From positions 1 to 21,639 of the forward strand of contig CAYYEM010000028.1 of NCBI GenBank assembly GCA_964470915.1: 21,639 nucleotides of DNA. Direction: 5' to 3'. The position numbers and the translations under genes were made by a program. The stretch comes from CAYPXN01 sp964470915 (GTDB lineage Bacteria; UBA10199; JADFYH01). Positions 1-7,203 of the stretch are shown here, piece by piece; within the stretch, counting starts at the first letter, position 1, and each line of letters opens with the position of its first letter. A model generated the notes under the pieces. The model saw nothing but the letters and a program-made list of their open reading frames with translations, had not been told where the DNA came from and did no database searches.

Positions 1-21
1 GTTCGAGTCCCGCCTCGCGCA
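1..21 (+). tRNA. 3' end of a tRNA (T arm and acceptor strand)
   Basis: The first bases give a T loop (TTCGAGT, 2-8), the 3' half of a T stem (CCCGC, 9-13), a 7-nt acceptor strand (CTCGCGC, 14-20) and a discriminator A. No CCA is encoded (ACA follows), as in the tRNA-Pro at 17019. The anticodon lies outside the window, so the amino acid cannot be named. A good terminator follows at once. Confidence 0.8.
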
Positions 22-26
22 CAAAT

Positions 27-59
27 AAGATCTTGTAAATCAAGGTCTTTTTCTTTTTG
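27..59 (+). terminator. Rho-independent terminator of the tRNA
   Basis: A stem of about 9 bp (AAGATCTTG / CAAGGTCTT, one G-U pair) closes a 5-nt loop TAAAT and is followed by TTTTTCTTTTT. It lies 6 bases after the tRNA end, so it most likely ends that transcript. Confidence 0.8.
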
Positions 60-80
60 TGGTGACCATAAGGTGACCAC
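59..80 (+). repeat. Two copies of GGTGACCA, 11 bp apart
   Basis: GGTGACCA occurs at 61-68 and 72-79, one helical turn apart. The core GGTGACC is itself an odd palindrome, and GTGGT/ACCAC form the outer ends of the pair. Position just after a tRNA could mean an old attachment site or a paired protein-binding site. No gene can be supported between 81 and 239. Confidence 0.55.
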
Positions 81-185
81 GTTTGGTTCCTGCGAAAGAA
101 ATTCTCTACCAAAGTCTGCTGCGCTAATCGACTTATCAATAAACTCAGACATGAAGCTTGTGCGAGTAAGCCACTACTCCGTTTT

Positions 186-207
186 GTGTCTGACACGTGT
201 CAGACAC
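186..207. repeat. Perfect 22-bp palindrome
   Basis: The half-site GTGTCTGACAC is followed directly by its exact reverse complement, with CACGTG at the centre. It lies 32 bp beyond the stop of the minus-strand glycosylase gene. Neither side has a T-run, so it is not a standard terminator. It resembles short mobile REP-type palindromes or a symmetric operator; the sequence alone does not decide. Confidence 0.9.
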
Positions 208-239
208 GCGTACAAAGAATTGAAAAATAATAGAATTAC

Positions 240-842
240 TCATTTACCCTTCACTTCCTTATACCTAAAACAATCCAACAAATGATCATTCACCATCCCC
301 ACCGCTTGCATGTGAGCATAAATGATAGTGGAACCCACGAAATTGAATCCGCGTTGTTTTAAATCTTTACTGAAACGATCGGACAATTCACTGCGAGCAG
401 GAATTTCTTTTAAACTTTTGATTTTATTTTGCAGAGGTTTTCCTTCCACGAATTGCCATTGATAGCGATCAAAGCTACCAAACTCTTCCACCACCTTTAA
501 AAAGGCTTGAGCATTTTTCACTGCGGATTCAACTTTTAGGCGATTGCGAATAATCCCAGGATTTTGCAGCAATTTTTCAATTTTGGATTTATCGTAACGA
601 GCTACTTTTTCAGGATTGAAGTAATCAAAAGCTTCTCGATAATTTTCACGTTTCTTTAGAACTGTTAACCAGCTTAATCCTGCTTGCGCACCTTCTAAAA
701 TCAAAAACTCAAAAAGTTTTTGATCATCGTGAACTGGCACTCCCCATTCCGTATCATGATAATGAATATAAAGAGCATCGCTCCCCGACCAAGCACAACG
801 CACTTTTGGCTTTTCATTTTTTTGAAGTTCCTCACTTAACAT
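240..842 (-). CDS. tag: DNA-3-methyladenine glycosylase I
   Basis: This base-excision repair enzyme removes 3-methyladenine from alkylated DNA in the cytoplasm. At 200 aa it is slightly longer than E. coli Tag because of an N-terminal extension of about 12 residues. Visible family signatures are RCAW near the start, YHDTEWGVP (28-36), LEGAQAGLSW (49-58) and VNDHLLDC near the end. The zinc-snap ligands fit C16, H29, H187 and C191, with the same spacing as C4/H17/H175/C179 of E. coli. E50, W58 and Y28 match the base-binding pocket residues E38, W46 and Y16. It stands alone on the minus strand. No clear ribosome binding site precedes the ATG, but no better start exists before the first conserved motif. 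Confidence 0.96.
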   Translation of the reverse strand: MLSEELQKNEKPKVRCAWSGSDALYIHYHDTEWGVPVHDDQKLFEFLILEGAQAGLSWLTVLKKRENYREAFDYFNPEKVARYDKSKIEKLLQNPGIIRNRLKVESAVKNAQAFLKVVEEFGSFDRYQWQFVEGKPLQNKIKSLKEIPARSELSDRFSKDLKQRGFNFVGSTIIYAHMQAVGMVNDHLLDCFRYKEVKGK

Positions 843-929
843 AAAGATTTCACTTCACACATGCTACTCTTCTTCGTCTTTCCCGTCGATGAACTAAAAA
901 CATTTTAATTTAACAAGCGACTTCCATCT

Positions 930-958
930 TTGATCTGTGTTAGGAACATACTTAGAAA
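930..958 (+). promoter_or_regulatory. Possible sigma-70 promoter for the Met-rich protein
   Basis: TTGATC (930-935), a 17-bp spacer and TAGAAA (953-958) lie just upstream of the gene at 982. Both boxes are only partial matches in AT-rich DNA. Confidence 0.3.
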
Positions 959-981
959 AAATAAATCAAAAAGGAGAAGTT

Positions 982-1353
982 ATGGCTTTTTTATTAATTA
1001 GTGCCTTCGCATTAGAATGTATCGCCCTTATTGCAGGTGTTTTCTTGCTAGCTTGGCTGAATAAATCAAACATCCAGTGCAAATTTGCAAAGTTTATCGG
1101 AATTTTTGTCGTCAGCCTTTCATTTTTAGGTATCGCTTGCACAGGCTATCATGCTTACGAATATCGTAAGGCAGGTTTTTTTGATCCTCAAAAGCTGATC
1201 CAAATGCACAGCGCAGGTAAAATGGACATGGGAATGATGAAAGAAAAAAGTGGAATGATGGAAGGTGGGAAATGCCCCATGATGGAAAAAATGATGATGG
1301 GAGCTGAATCTAAACCTGCTTCAAACAGCAGCGAACACGAAAGTCATCACTAG
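982..1353 (+). CDS. Small membrane protein with Met/His-rich tail
   Basis: I do not recognise the family. The 123-aa protein has two hydrophobic segments (about residues 3-25 and 36-54) and then a soluble tail rich in methionine (MDMGMM, GMMEGGKCPMM, KMMMG) that ends in HESHH. Met, Cys and His clusters like this often bind copper or other soft metals, so a role in metal handling at the membrane is plausible but only inferred. I chose the ATG at 982 because AGGAG lies 6 bases upstream of it. An upstream in-frame start at 937 would add 15 residues that run through that ribosome binding site. The gene converges on the kinase-like gene 42 bp away. Confidence 0.75.
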   Translation: MAFLLISAFALECIALIAGVFLLAWLNKSNIQCKFAKFIGIFVVSLSFLGIACTGYHAYEYRKAGFFDPQKLIQMHSAGKMDMGMMKEKSGMMEGGKCPMMEKMMMGAESKPASNSSEHESHH

Positions 1354-1395
1354 ATATAAAAAAACTCCACATCTCCTTATTAACTTTTTTTGTTT

Positions 1396-2055
1396 TTATA
1401 GTGGAATTGCCACCAGTAAAGCTAGTCCCCAAGCTACAAATCCGACAAATAAAGGAATAGTCAGATTATCATCCAACTTGATGGGCAACATTTCAAAAGC
1501 AGTAATTGCTATGGAAAGAATGAAAGAAACTCCAAAAATTGCCCACCAAGGGCTCGGAGTAGTATTCAATAAAATTGCAAAAGAGGCTAGCAAAGCTACA
1601 CTAAAAAAAGTCGCAGATCCTTCTAAGGTTTTATCTTTTACCCAATGTCTCTTACCATAGAGAATACCCACAATAGCTGAAAGTGGGTCTGCTAAAGCCA
1701 AAACGGCAATCGCAATGAGAGCAATAGGTTTTGGGAATATAAGCAAGGTTAACAAAATCCCAATCACATAGGGAATCATGGAAGATTCTTTCAAACGCTC
1801 TTCAGCACGCAGAAAGAAATTGGTAATCTTTTCAAGCCGGCGAGCAATTTCAGGATAGGCGACGCGAATACGATCCACTACATAAGCCACACAGGCAATA
1901 ATGCCTAAGAGCTGGATCGCCTGAGAATGGGTAAAGAAGAGTCCATAAGCTACCGCCACGGTAAGCCCGCTTGCCATATGCAAAAGCCTGCGCCCCAAAT
2001 GCAAATCTTTACGGGTGGCTGTAGGAGCACTCACATCTCTGAGGTCGGGTTTCAT
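1396..2055 (-). CDS. Polyprenol/diacylglycerol kinase-like membrane protein
   Basis: The 219-aa protein is highly hydrophobic, with about six or seven membrane segments. It carries the signatures of the dolichol/phytol/diacylglycerol kinase family (SEC59/VTE5-type, related to CdsA): RRLLHMASG (22-30), ALADPLSAIVG (120-130), GKRHWVKDKTLEGS (134-147) and LDDNLTIPL (194-202). Known members phosphorylate a lipid alcohol, usually with CTP, so this one probably makes a phospholipid or polyprenyl phosphate. The substrate cannot be read from sequence. It follows the CPBP protease gene in the same direction after 86 bp, but an extended -10 element sits right before its start, so it may be transcribed alone. 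Confidence 0.85.
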   Translation of the reverse strand: MKPDLRDVSAPTATRKDLHLGRRLLHMASGLTVAVAYGLFFTHSQAIQLLGIIACVAYVVDRIRVAYPEIARRLEKITNFFLRAEERLKESSMIPYVIGILLTLLIFPKPIALIAIAVLALADPLSAIVGILYGKRHWVKDKTLEGSATFFSVALLASFAILLNTTPSPWWAIFGVSFILSIAITAFEMLPIKLDDNLTIPLFVGFVAWGLALLVAIPL

Positions 2056-2063
2056 TACTTTTC

Positions 2064-2072
2064 ATTATATCA
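2064..2072 (-). promoter_or_regulatory. Extended -10 promoter element
   Basis: The minus strand reads TGATATAAT, an exact extended -10. There is no good -35. Only 8 nt separate TATAAT from the ATG at 2055, which would place the transcription start within about 2 nt of the start codon and give a leaderless mRNA. Confidence 0.45.
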
Positions 2073-2141
2073 TTTTTTAAAGGGGAATTACCATAGCCGG
2101 ATTTAGATTAATTTTTAGGACTTAAAGCTTAAATGATCGAC

Positions 2142-2813
2142 CTAACGATAATGCAAGGCAACCCAGGCAGAAAAAACATTGCAAAGGGCATGAAACAAAA
2201 TAGGAGCTACAAGGCCTTTTGTTTTCTCACGCAACCAACCAAAAACCAAGGCTGGGAAAAAAATAGAAAAATGCCACCATCGAAGTGTAATCAAGCTATG
2301 AGAAAAAGCAAACATGAAGGCCGTTAGAAAAAAAGCCTTGCCTACTGGAACTCCCAAGAATTTTTTTTTGTCCTGAAAATAGTTTTGAAAACGTTTGAGT
2401 AAATAACCTCGAAAGAAAAACTCTTCAGGGAATGCCACCATCAGAGTATGAAAAAAAAGAATCGTCCATAAAGTAACATTTTTATTTGAAGGATAATAAT
2501 GTGCATGAAAAACAAAATTTTGAAAAAAGTGGTTGGCTAAAAAAATGGGAGGAAAAATCACCAAACAAGTAAGTAGTAAAACTTTCAGAGAATAAAAAAA
2601 ATCTGAAAACCTTTTTTCAAAAAAATCAAAAGATTCTTTTGCACGATACAAAACCAAGACTGGAGCATAGATCAAGAGTGCACTGGTAATCAGAGTTAAG
2701 TTATTGCCAACCCATGGAATAAAACTCAGATGATAAGACAGACTCGCCAAAAAAATAGTAATCGCCCACACAATCCAGGCTTGGATAAAATATTTTTTTG
2801 CGGAATCGCTCAT
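2142..2813 (-). CDS. CPBP-family intramembrane protease
   Basis: This 223-aa membrane protein belongs to the CPBP (CAAX protease/bacteriocin-processing, Abi) family of glutamate-type intramembrane metalloproteases. The three signature motifs are present: PEEFFFRG (E130, E131, R135), FAFSHS (H172) and FHALCN (H208, N212). Several hydrophobic segments surround them. Its ATG overlaps the lgt stop codon as ATGA, with no ribosome binding site of its own, so it is probably translated by coupling to lgt. That placement suggests a role in processing or quality control of membrane or lipid-linked proteins. This is inference from context; the family also includes immunity and prenyl-processing proteins. 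Confidence 0.88.
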   Translation of the reverse strand: MSDSAKKYFIQAWIVWAITIFLASLSYHLSFIPWVGNNLTLITSALLIYAPVLVLYRAKESFDFFEKRFSDFFYSLKVLLLTCLVIFPPIFLANHFFQNFVFHAHYYPSNKNVTLWTILFFHTLMVAFPEEFFFRGYLLKRFQNYFQDKKKFLGVPVGKAFFLTAFMFAFSHSLITLRWWHFSIFFPALVFGWLREKTKGLVAPILFHALCNVFSAWVALHYR

Positions 2814-3601
2814 GAAGTTTTTTGAAGCGGATAATGTTTCTTACAATAATGATATAAAATTGTACCCAAAGTAATGCCTATGATTCCCATGATTTGAGCG
2901 GTGGAAATGGCACCATGAAAATAAACGCCTCGTTCAGCATCGCCTCTTAAAAACTCAAGCATGCCTCGGGTAAAACCATATAGAATCAAAAAAGACCAAA
3001 CGAGCTGCCCATGAAAAGTCTGCCGCTTTGCAATCCAATGCAGAATACCAAATAACATCAAGGCATTCATCATCGCATAAACCTGAAAAGCATGGAGAGG
3101 AACCCCATGAAACTTGTGGCCAGCATCACCCGCTGGATTTGTAAAAATGAGGTGAATAAAAAAATCGGTAGGCTTTCCATAACAGCAACCCGCCCCCAAG
3201 CATCCTACTCTCACAGCAAATACCACCAAAGGAAAACTCAAAGCATATAAATCAAGATAATCCCAAACCGGTAATTTTCTTTTCTTTAAGTAAATATACC
3301 AACTCACGCCAATTAAAATAATAGCGCCATAAGAAACAAAGCCCCCTCGCCAAATCTGAAAAATATGACTGGGATGTTCCATGTAATATCGAGGTTCTTC
3401 TACAATCACATGAAACAACCTTGAACCCACAACACCGGCGATGGTTCCAATAATGCCCAAATCTAAAACAACTACTTGAGACAAGCCTTTCTTGGGAGCT
3501 CGATAATAGGCATAAAAAGTAGCTAACAGAGAGGCGACCATGAGCATGAAACTAAACGTTGGAATGACAAAGTCACCCTGCTTAATCAAAAATGGTAACA
3601 T
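2810..3601 (-). CDS. lgt: Prolipoprotein diacylglyceryl transferase
   Basis: Lgt moves diacylglycerol from phosphatidylglycerol to the lipobox cysteine of prelipoproteins in the inner membrane, the first step of lipoprotein maturation. The 263-aa protein has about seven membrane segments and recognisable Lgt landmarks: WRGGFVSYGA (84-93), RVGCLGAGCCYGKPT (131-145), LHAFQVY (169-175) and TRGMLEFLRGD (211-221). It is a divergent type: the usual R-G-N-F-x-N-G-E loop is replaced by the Cys-rich GCLGAGCCYG, and Y91 stands where E. coli has H103. A strong site (AAGGAG) precedes the ATG. It lies 10 bp after lspA, an arrangement that strongly supports the call. Confidence 0.9.
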   Translation of the reverse strand: MLPFLIKQGDFVIPTFSFMLMVASLLATFYAYYRAPKKGLSQVVVLDLGIIGTIAGVVGSRLFHVIVEEPRYYMEHPSHIFQIWRGGFVSYGAIILIGVSWYIYLKKRKLPVWDYLDLYALSFPLVVFAVRVGCLGAGCCYGKPTDFFIHLIFTNPAGDAGHKFHGVPLHAFQVYAMMNALMLFGILHWIAKRQTFHGQLVWSFLILYGFTRGMLEFLRGDAERGVYFHGAISTAQIMGIIGITLGTILYHYCKKHYPLQKTS

Positions 3602-3611
3602 GTACTCTCCT

Positions 3612-4136
3612 TCATTCTCGGTTGGATTTTATAGTACCTATAATCAGCAAACAGACCCCCACAGAAATTGCCATATCTGCGATATTAAAAGCAGGCCATA
3701 TCAGATCAATTGTATAGAATTTTCCCAACATTGAAAAGCGAACAACTTTATTTTGCCAATGCAAAAGCAAAAAATCGACCACATTGCCTCTAAAAATACG
3801 GTCGATAAGATTTCCTAATGCTCCCCCTAAAATCATCGATAGAGCAATCAGGATTCCTTTTTGAGATAATGGGGTCTTGATAAAATAATAAACAAGAAAA
3901 ACTAAAGCTGCCGTTGAAACACAATAAAAGAAAACTTCTCTCCAGGGCGACGACCAGGCAGCAAACATACCAAAGGCAGCCCCCGGATTTCGGTAGTGCA
4001 CCAAGTCAAAATAATCTGAAATAACAACAAACGATTGACCTATTCCCAAGGAATGATCCACCCAAATTTTAGTGATTTGATCGAGAAGAAGGACAAAAAA
4101 TCCTACTATCAAAAGAATGGACAGTTTTTTATTCAT
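3612..4136 (-). CDS. lspA: Lipoprotein signal peptidase II
   Basis: LspA is the aspartyl protease of the inner membrane that cuts the signal peptide from diacylglyceryl-modified prolipoproteins. The 174-aa protein has four hydrophobic segments. The conserved boxes are visible: LLLDQITK (17-23), YRNPGAAFGM (48-57), GNLIDRIFRGNVVDF (108-122) and FNIADMAI (150-157). D121 and D154 fit the catalytic aspartates. It lies between ileS (55 bp upstream) and lgt (10 bp downstream), the classic ileS-lspA order with lgt added. Its own ribosome binding site is weak. Confidence 0.97.
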   Translation of the reverse strand: MNKKLSILLIVGFFVLLLDQITKIWVDHSLGIGQSFVVISDYFDLVHYRNPGAAFGMFAAWSSPWREVFFYCVSTAALVFLVYYFIKTPLSQKGILIALSMILGGALGNLIDRIFRGNVVDFLLLHWQNKVVRFSMLGKFYTIDLIWPAFNIADMAISVGVCLLIIGTIKSNRE

Positions 4137-4191
4137 TATTTTTTCTGTAGCTGGCCAGCATTTTCTAAAACTCGCTGGATAGTTACTTTTT

Positions 4192-7002
4192 CTACCCTAA
4201 AACCTTTGCACATCGTTCGCAAACCTGAGGGTGTTTTTCGTTACGACCTACGGTAATCGTAAAATTCCAACATCGTTCACACTTCTGACCTTCTGCAGGT
4301 AATACCAAAATTTTTAACTGATCCATAGCATCGTTGGTATGAGTTGTTTTATCTAGCTCATATACCAAAACTACTTGGGAAACGATCCACAAAGTAGGCC
4401 ACTGCTTTTCGTATTCCTTAAGAAGTTTAATTGTATCACCCTCTGCACTGACTTTCACCTGAGCATCTAAAGAAGAACCAATAATTTTTTCTTTTCTGGC
4501 TAACTCGAGTGCCTTTAAAACCTCATCGCGCACTTTTCTGATTTTTTCATATTTTACTTCGAGCGCTTCATTCAACCATTCATTGGGTGCTTTTTTCAAA
4601 GAAGACAAAAAAACACTCTCTGTTTTACGAGGACTCGCAGGTAAATATTTCCAAAATTCTTCTGCGGTAAAAGAAAGAACAGGCGACATCCAACTTGCCA
4701 AACCAAAAGCAAGTTCATGTAACACTGTTTGAGCTGCTCTTCGATCCACACTATTTGCTGCCGACGTATAAAGTCGATCTTTTAAAATATCGAGATAGAA
4801 AGATGAAAGCTCAACGGTGCAAAAATGGTTGAGTGAATGATAAATCTGGTGAAATTCATATTTGGAATAAGCCTGATCCAAATTTTCAAGGAGCTGGGCG
4901 TAACTTGATAAAGCCCAACGATCTAGCTCTAAAAGCTTATCATAACTCACTGCATCTTTTTCGGGATCAAAGTCATAAAGATTGCCAACCAAATAACGCA
5001 GCGTATTTCTGATTTTACGATAAGTTTCAGACAGTCTGGCTAAAATTTCGTCTGAAACACGAATATCATTTCGATAATCTTCTGCAGCTACCCACAAACG
5101 CAAAACTTCGGCTCCCATTTTTTTAAGCACATTTTCAGGAGGCACATAGTTTTTGGCAGACTTAGAATATTTTTTTCCTTCTCCATCCACCACAAAGCCA
5201 TGGGTTAACACAGTTTTATAGGGAGGAACTCCTTGAGTTCCAATGGCAGCTAGCAAAGAAGAATGAAACCAGCCTCGATGTTGATCAGAACCTTCCAGAT
5301 AAATATCTGCAGGAAACTGAAGCGTTTTTCTTTTTTCTAAAACAGCAGCAAAAGAAACACCCGAATCAAACCACACATCAAGGATGTCATTATTTTTTAA
5401 CAGTTTTGTACTTCCGCATTTTTGACATTTTGTACCAGGAGGCAGTAGCTCTTCCTCTTTTTTTGAAAAATAAATATCTGCACTTTCTGTTTCGAAAAGA
5501 TTCGCAATGTGTTGAATAATTTTTTCATCGATATTGTCATGGAGACATTCCGCACAAGAAAAACTCATGATCGGCACACCCCACTTACGTTGGCGACTCA
5601 CACACCAGTCTGGACGATTCTCTACCATGCCATAAATACGCTCCCGACCCCAAGCAGGTATCCATTCGGTACGACGGATCGCATCTAAAGCTCGATGCCT
5701 TAAATCCCCTTCTTTCATCGAAATAAACCATTGAGGAGTGGAGCGAAAAATTACCGGATGTTTGCAACGCCAACAATGAGGATAAGAATGCTGCAAGGCT
5801 TCTTCTTTTAAGAGTGCGTTTTTATTTTTTAAAAGCTCCACAATTTGAGGATTAGCTTTTAAAACCTGTTCGCCTACCAATTCTGTTAAACCCACTTGTT
5901 CTGTAAACTTACCCTGATGATCTACGGGATTTAATACTTCCAACCCATATTTCAAACCCACCTCATAGTCTTCTTGACCATGACCTGGAGCAATATGCAC
6001 ACAACCTGTTCCTTGTTCGAGAGTGACATGATCTGAAAACACCACTTTGGAAATACGATCTAAAAAAGGATGTTGAGCATTTATATTTTCCAATTTTTTG
6101 GCAGGAATTCGGTCTAGCAGTTTTGCCTCTTCTAAATTCAAGTTTTTACGGACAGTATCGAGCAAACCTTCTGCAACTATGTATACCTCATCCCCTTGTT
6201 GAATCGCTGCATACGTATAACTCTTATGAAGGGCGATGGCATTGTTGGCCGGCAAGGTCCAGGGAGTGGTGGTCCAAATAATAAAATAAACTTTTTTACC
6301 GGTCAGCACACTGGAAACTTCTGAAAGATCTGATCTCACCTGAAACTTCACATACACCGAAGGAGAAGTGTGATTTTCATATTCCACTTCTGCTTCAGCG
6401 AGTGCTGTTTGGCAAAACATACACCAATAAACGGGTTTTCTTCCCCGATAGAGAGAGCCTGCTGCTACAAATTTACCCAACTCTCTAGCAATATTGGCTT
6501 CATAATCATAACTCATGGTGAGATAAGGCTCTTCCCATTTCGCAAAAATGCCCAAGCGTCTAAATTCTTCTCGTTGGATATCTACATATTTTTGAGCATA
6601 AGTTCGGCACGCCTGACGAATTTGCACCACACTCATCTCTTTTTTCTTAGAACCCAAATCTTTATCGACCTGCAATTCAATTGGCAAACCGTGACAATCC
6701 CAACCTGGAATCAATTCGCTCTGAAAGCCTGAAAGATTTTTATATTTTACCGTAATATCTTTGAGAATTTTATTTAAGATATGGCCAAAATGAATATGCC
6801 CATTCGCGTAGGGAGGACCATCATGTAGCACAAATTTTGGATGCCCCTCATTTTTCTGAATCATCTTTTCATAAATCTTATTTTCGCGCCAATGTTGAAT
6901 CCAGGCAGGTTCTTTATTAGCCAAATCAGCCTTCATGGGGAAATCGGTTTTAGGTAAATGGAGAGTAGATTTATAATCCACTTTATTAGTTTCATCGCTC
7001 AT
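4192..7002 (-). CDS. ileS: Isoleucyl-tRNA synthetase
   Basis: IleS charges tRNA-Ile and hydrolyses mischarged valine. The 936-aa length is normal for the bacterial enzyme. In order it shows the class I signature with HFGH (71-74), the editing domain with WTTTPWTLPAN (243-253) and APGHGQEDY (338-346), a Cys pair CQKCG (526-530), the KMSKS-type loop KYSKS (611-615), and a C-terminal zinc site with C908, C911, C928 and C931. The N-terminus aligns with E. coli IleS, which supports the ATG at 7002. It is the first gene of the block that continues with lspA and lgt. No Shine-Dalgarno sequence precedes the start, and a promoter lies almost against it. Confidence 0.98.
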   Translation of the reverse strand: MSDETNKVDYKSTLHLPKTDFPMKADLANKEPAWIQHWRENKIYEKMIQKNEGHPKFVLHDGPPYANGHIHFGHILNKILKDITVKYKNLSGFQSELIPGWDCHGLPIELQVDKDLGSKKKEMSVVQIRQACRTYAQKYVDIQREEFRRLGIFAKWEEPYLTMSYDYEANIARELGKFVAAGSLYRGRKPVYWCMFCQTALAEAEVEYENHTSPSVYVKFQVRSDLSEVSSVLTGKKVYFIIWTTTPWTLPANNAIALHKSYTYAAIQQGDEVYIVAEGLLDTVRKNLNLEEAKLLDRIPAKKLENINAQHPFLDRISKVVFSDHVTLEQGTGCVHIAPGHGQEDYEVGLKYGLEVLNPVDHQGKFTEQVGLTELVGEQVLKANPQIVELLKNKNALLKEEALQHSYPHCWRCKHPVIFRSTPQWFISMKEGDLRHRALDAIRRTEWIPAWGRERIYGMVENRPDWCVSRQRKWGVPIMSFSCAECLHDNIDEKIIQHIANLFETESADIYFSKKEEELLPPGTKCQKCGSTKLLKNNDILDVWFDSGVSFAAVLEKRKTLQFPADIYLEGSDQHRGWFHSSLLAAIGTQGVPPYKTVLTHGFVVDGEGKKYSKSAKNYVPPENVLKKMGAEVLRLWVAAEDYRNDIRVSDEILARLSETYRKIRNTLRYLVGNLYDFDPEKDAVSYDKLLELDRWALSSYAQLLENLDQAYSKYEFHQIYHSLNHFCTVELSSFYLDILKDRLYTSAANSVDRRAAQTVLHELAFGLASWMSPVLSFTAEEFWKYLPASPRKTESVFLSSLKKAPNEWLNEALEVKYEKIRKVRDEVLKALELARKEKIIGSSLDAQVKVSAEGDTIKLLKEYEKQWPTLWIVSQVVLVYELDKTTHTNDAMDQLKILVLPAEGQKCERCWNFTITVGRNEKHPQVCERCAKVLG

Positions 7003-7011
7003 AGTTTTTGT

Positions 7012-7039
7012 AAATTAACACAGCGACTCAAGCTGTCAA
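7012..7039 (-). promoter_or_regulatory. Promoter of the ileS-lspA-lgt block
   Basis: On the minus strand TTGACA (7039-7034) is followed by a 16-bp spacer and TAATTT (7017-7012). Only 9 nt separate the -10 box from the ileS ATG, so the transcript would start about 2-4 nt before the start codon. This agrees with the absence of a ribosome binding site. Confidence 0.55.
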
Positions 7040-7103
7040 TCATTGAAGATGTTATATTTCCGGTCTTTACAGAACCTTCATCCTTTTGTATAAACACTCA
7101 AGA

Positions 7104-7203
7104 NNNNNNNNNNNNNNNNNNNNNNNNNNNNNNNNNNNNNNNNNNNNNNNNNNNNNNNNNNNNNNNNNNNNNNNNNNNNNNNNNNNNNNNNNNNNNNNNN
7201 NNN
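7104..7203. other. Assembly gap (100 Ns)
   Basis: Exactly 100 unknown bases, a conventional placeholder length. The galU fragment that follows lacks about 100 N-terminal residues, and they are not in the 101 bases between ileS and the gap. The real gap is therefore longer, probably at least 250-300 bp. Confidence 0.95.

Noticed and set aside
73..285. Open frame on the + strand after the tRNA terminator
   Set aside because: It has no ribosome site, runs through the palindrome and overlaps the end of tag on the other strand. The residue pattern is not protein-like.
6370..6732. 120-codon + strand frame inside ileS
   Set aside because: It is antisense to conserved IleS sequence and has no coding features.
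6958..7203. Continuous frame from inside ileS through the gap into galU
   Set aside because: It exists only because Ns are read as open. The part before the gap does not resemble the GalU N-terminus.
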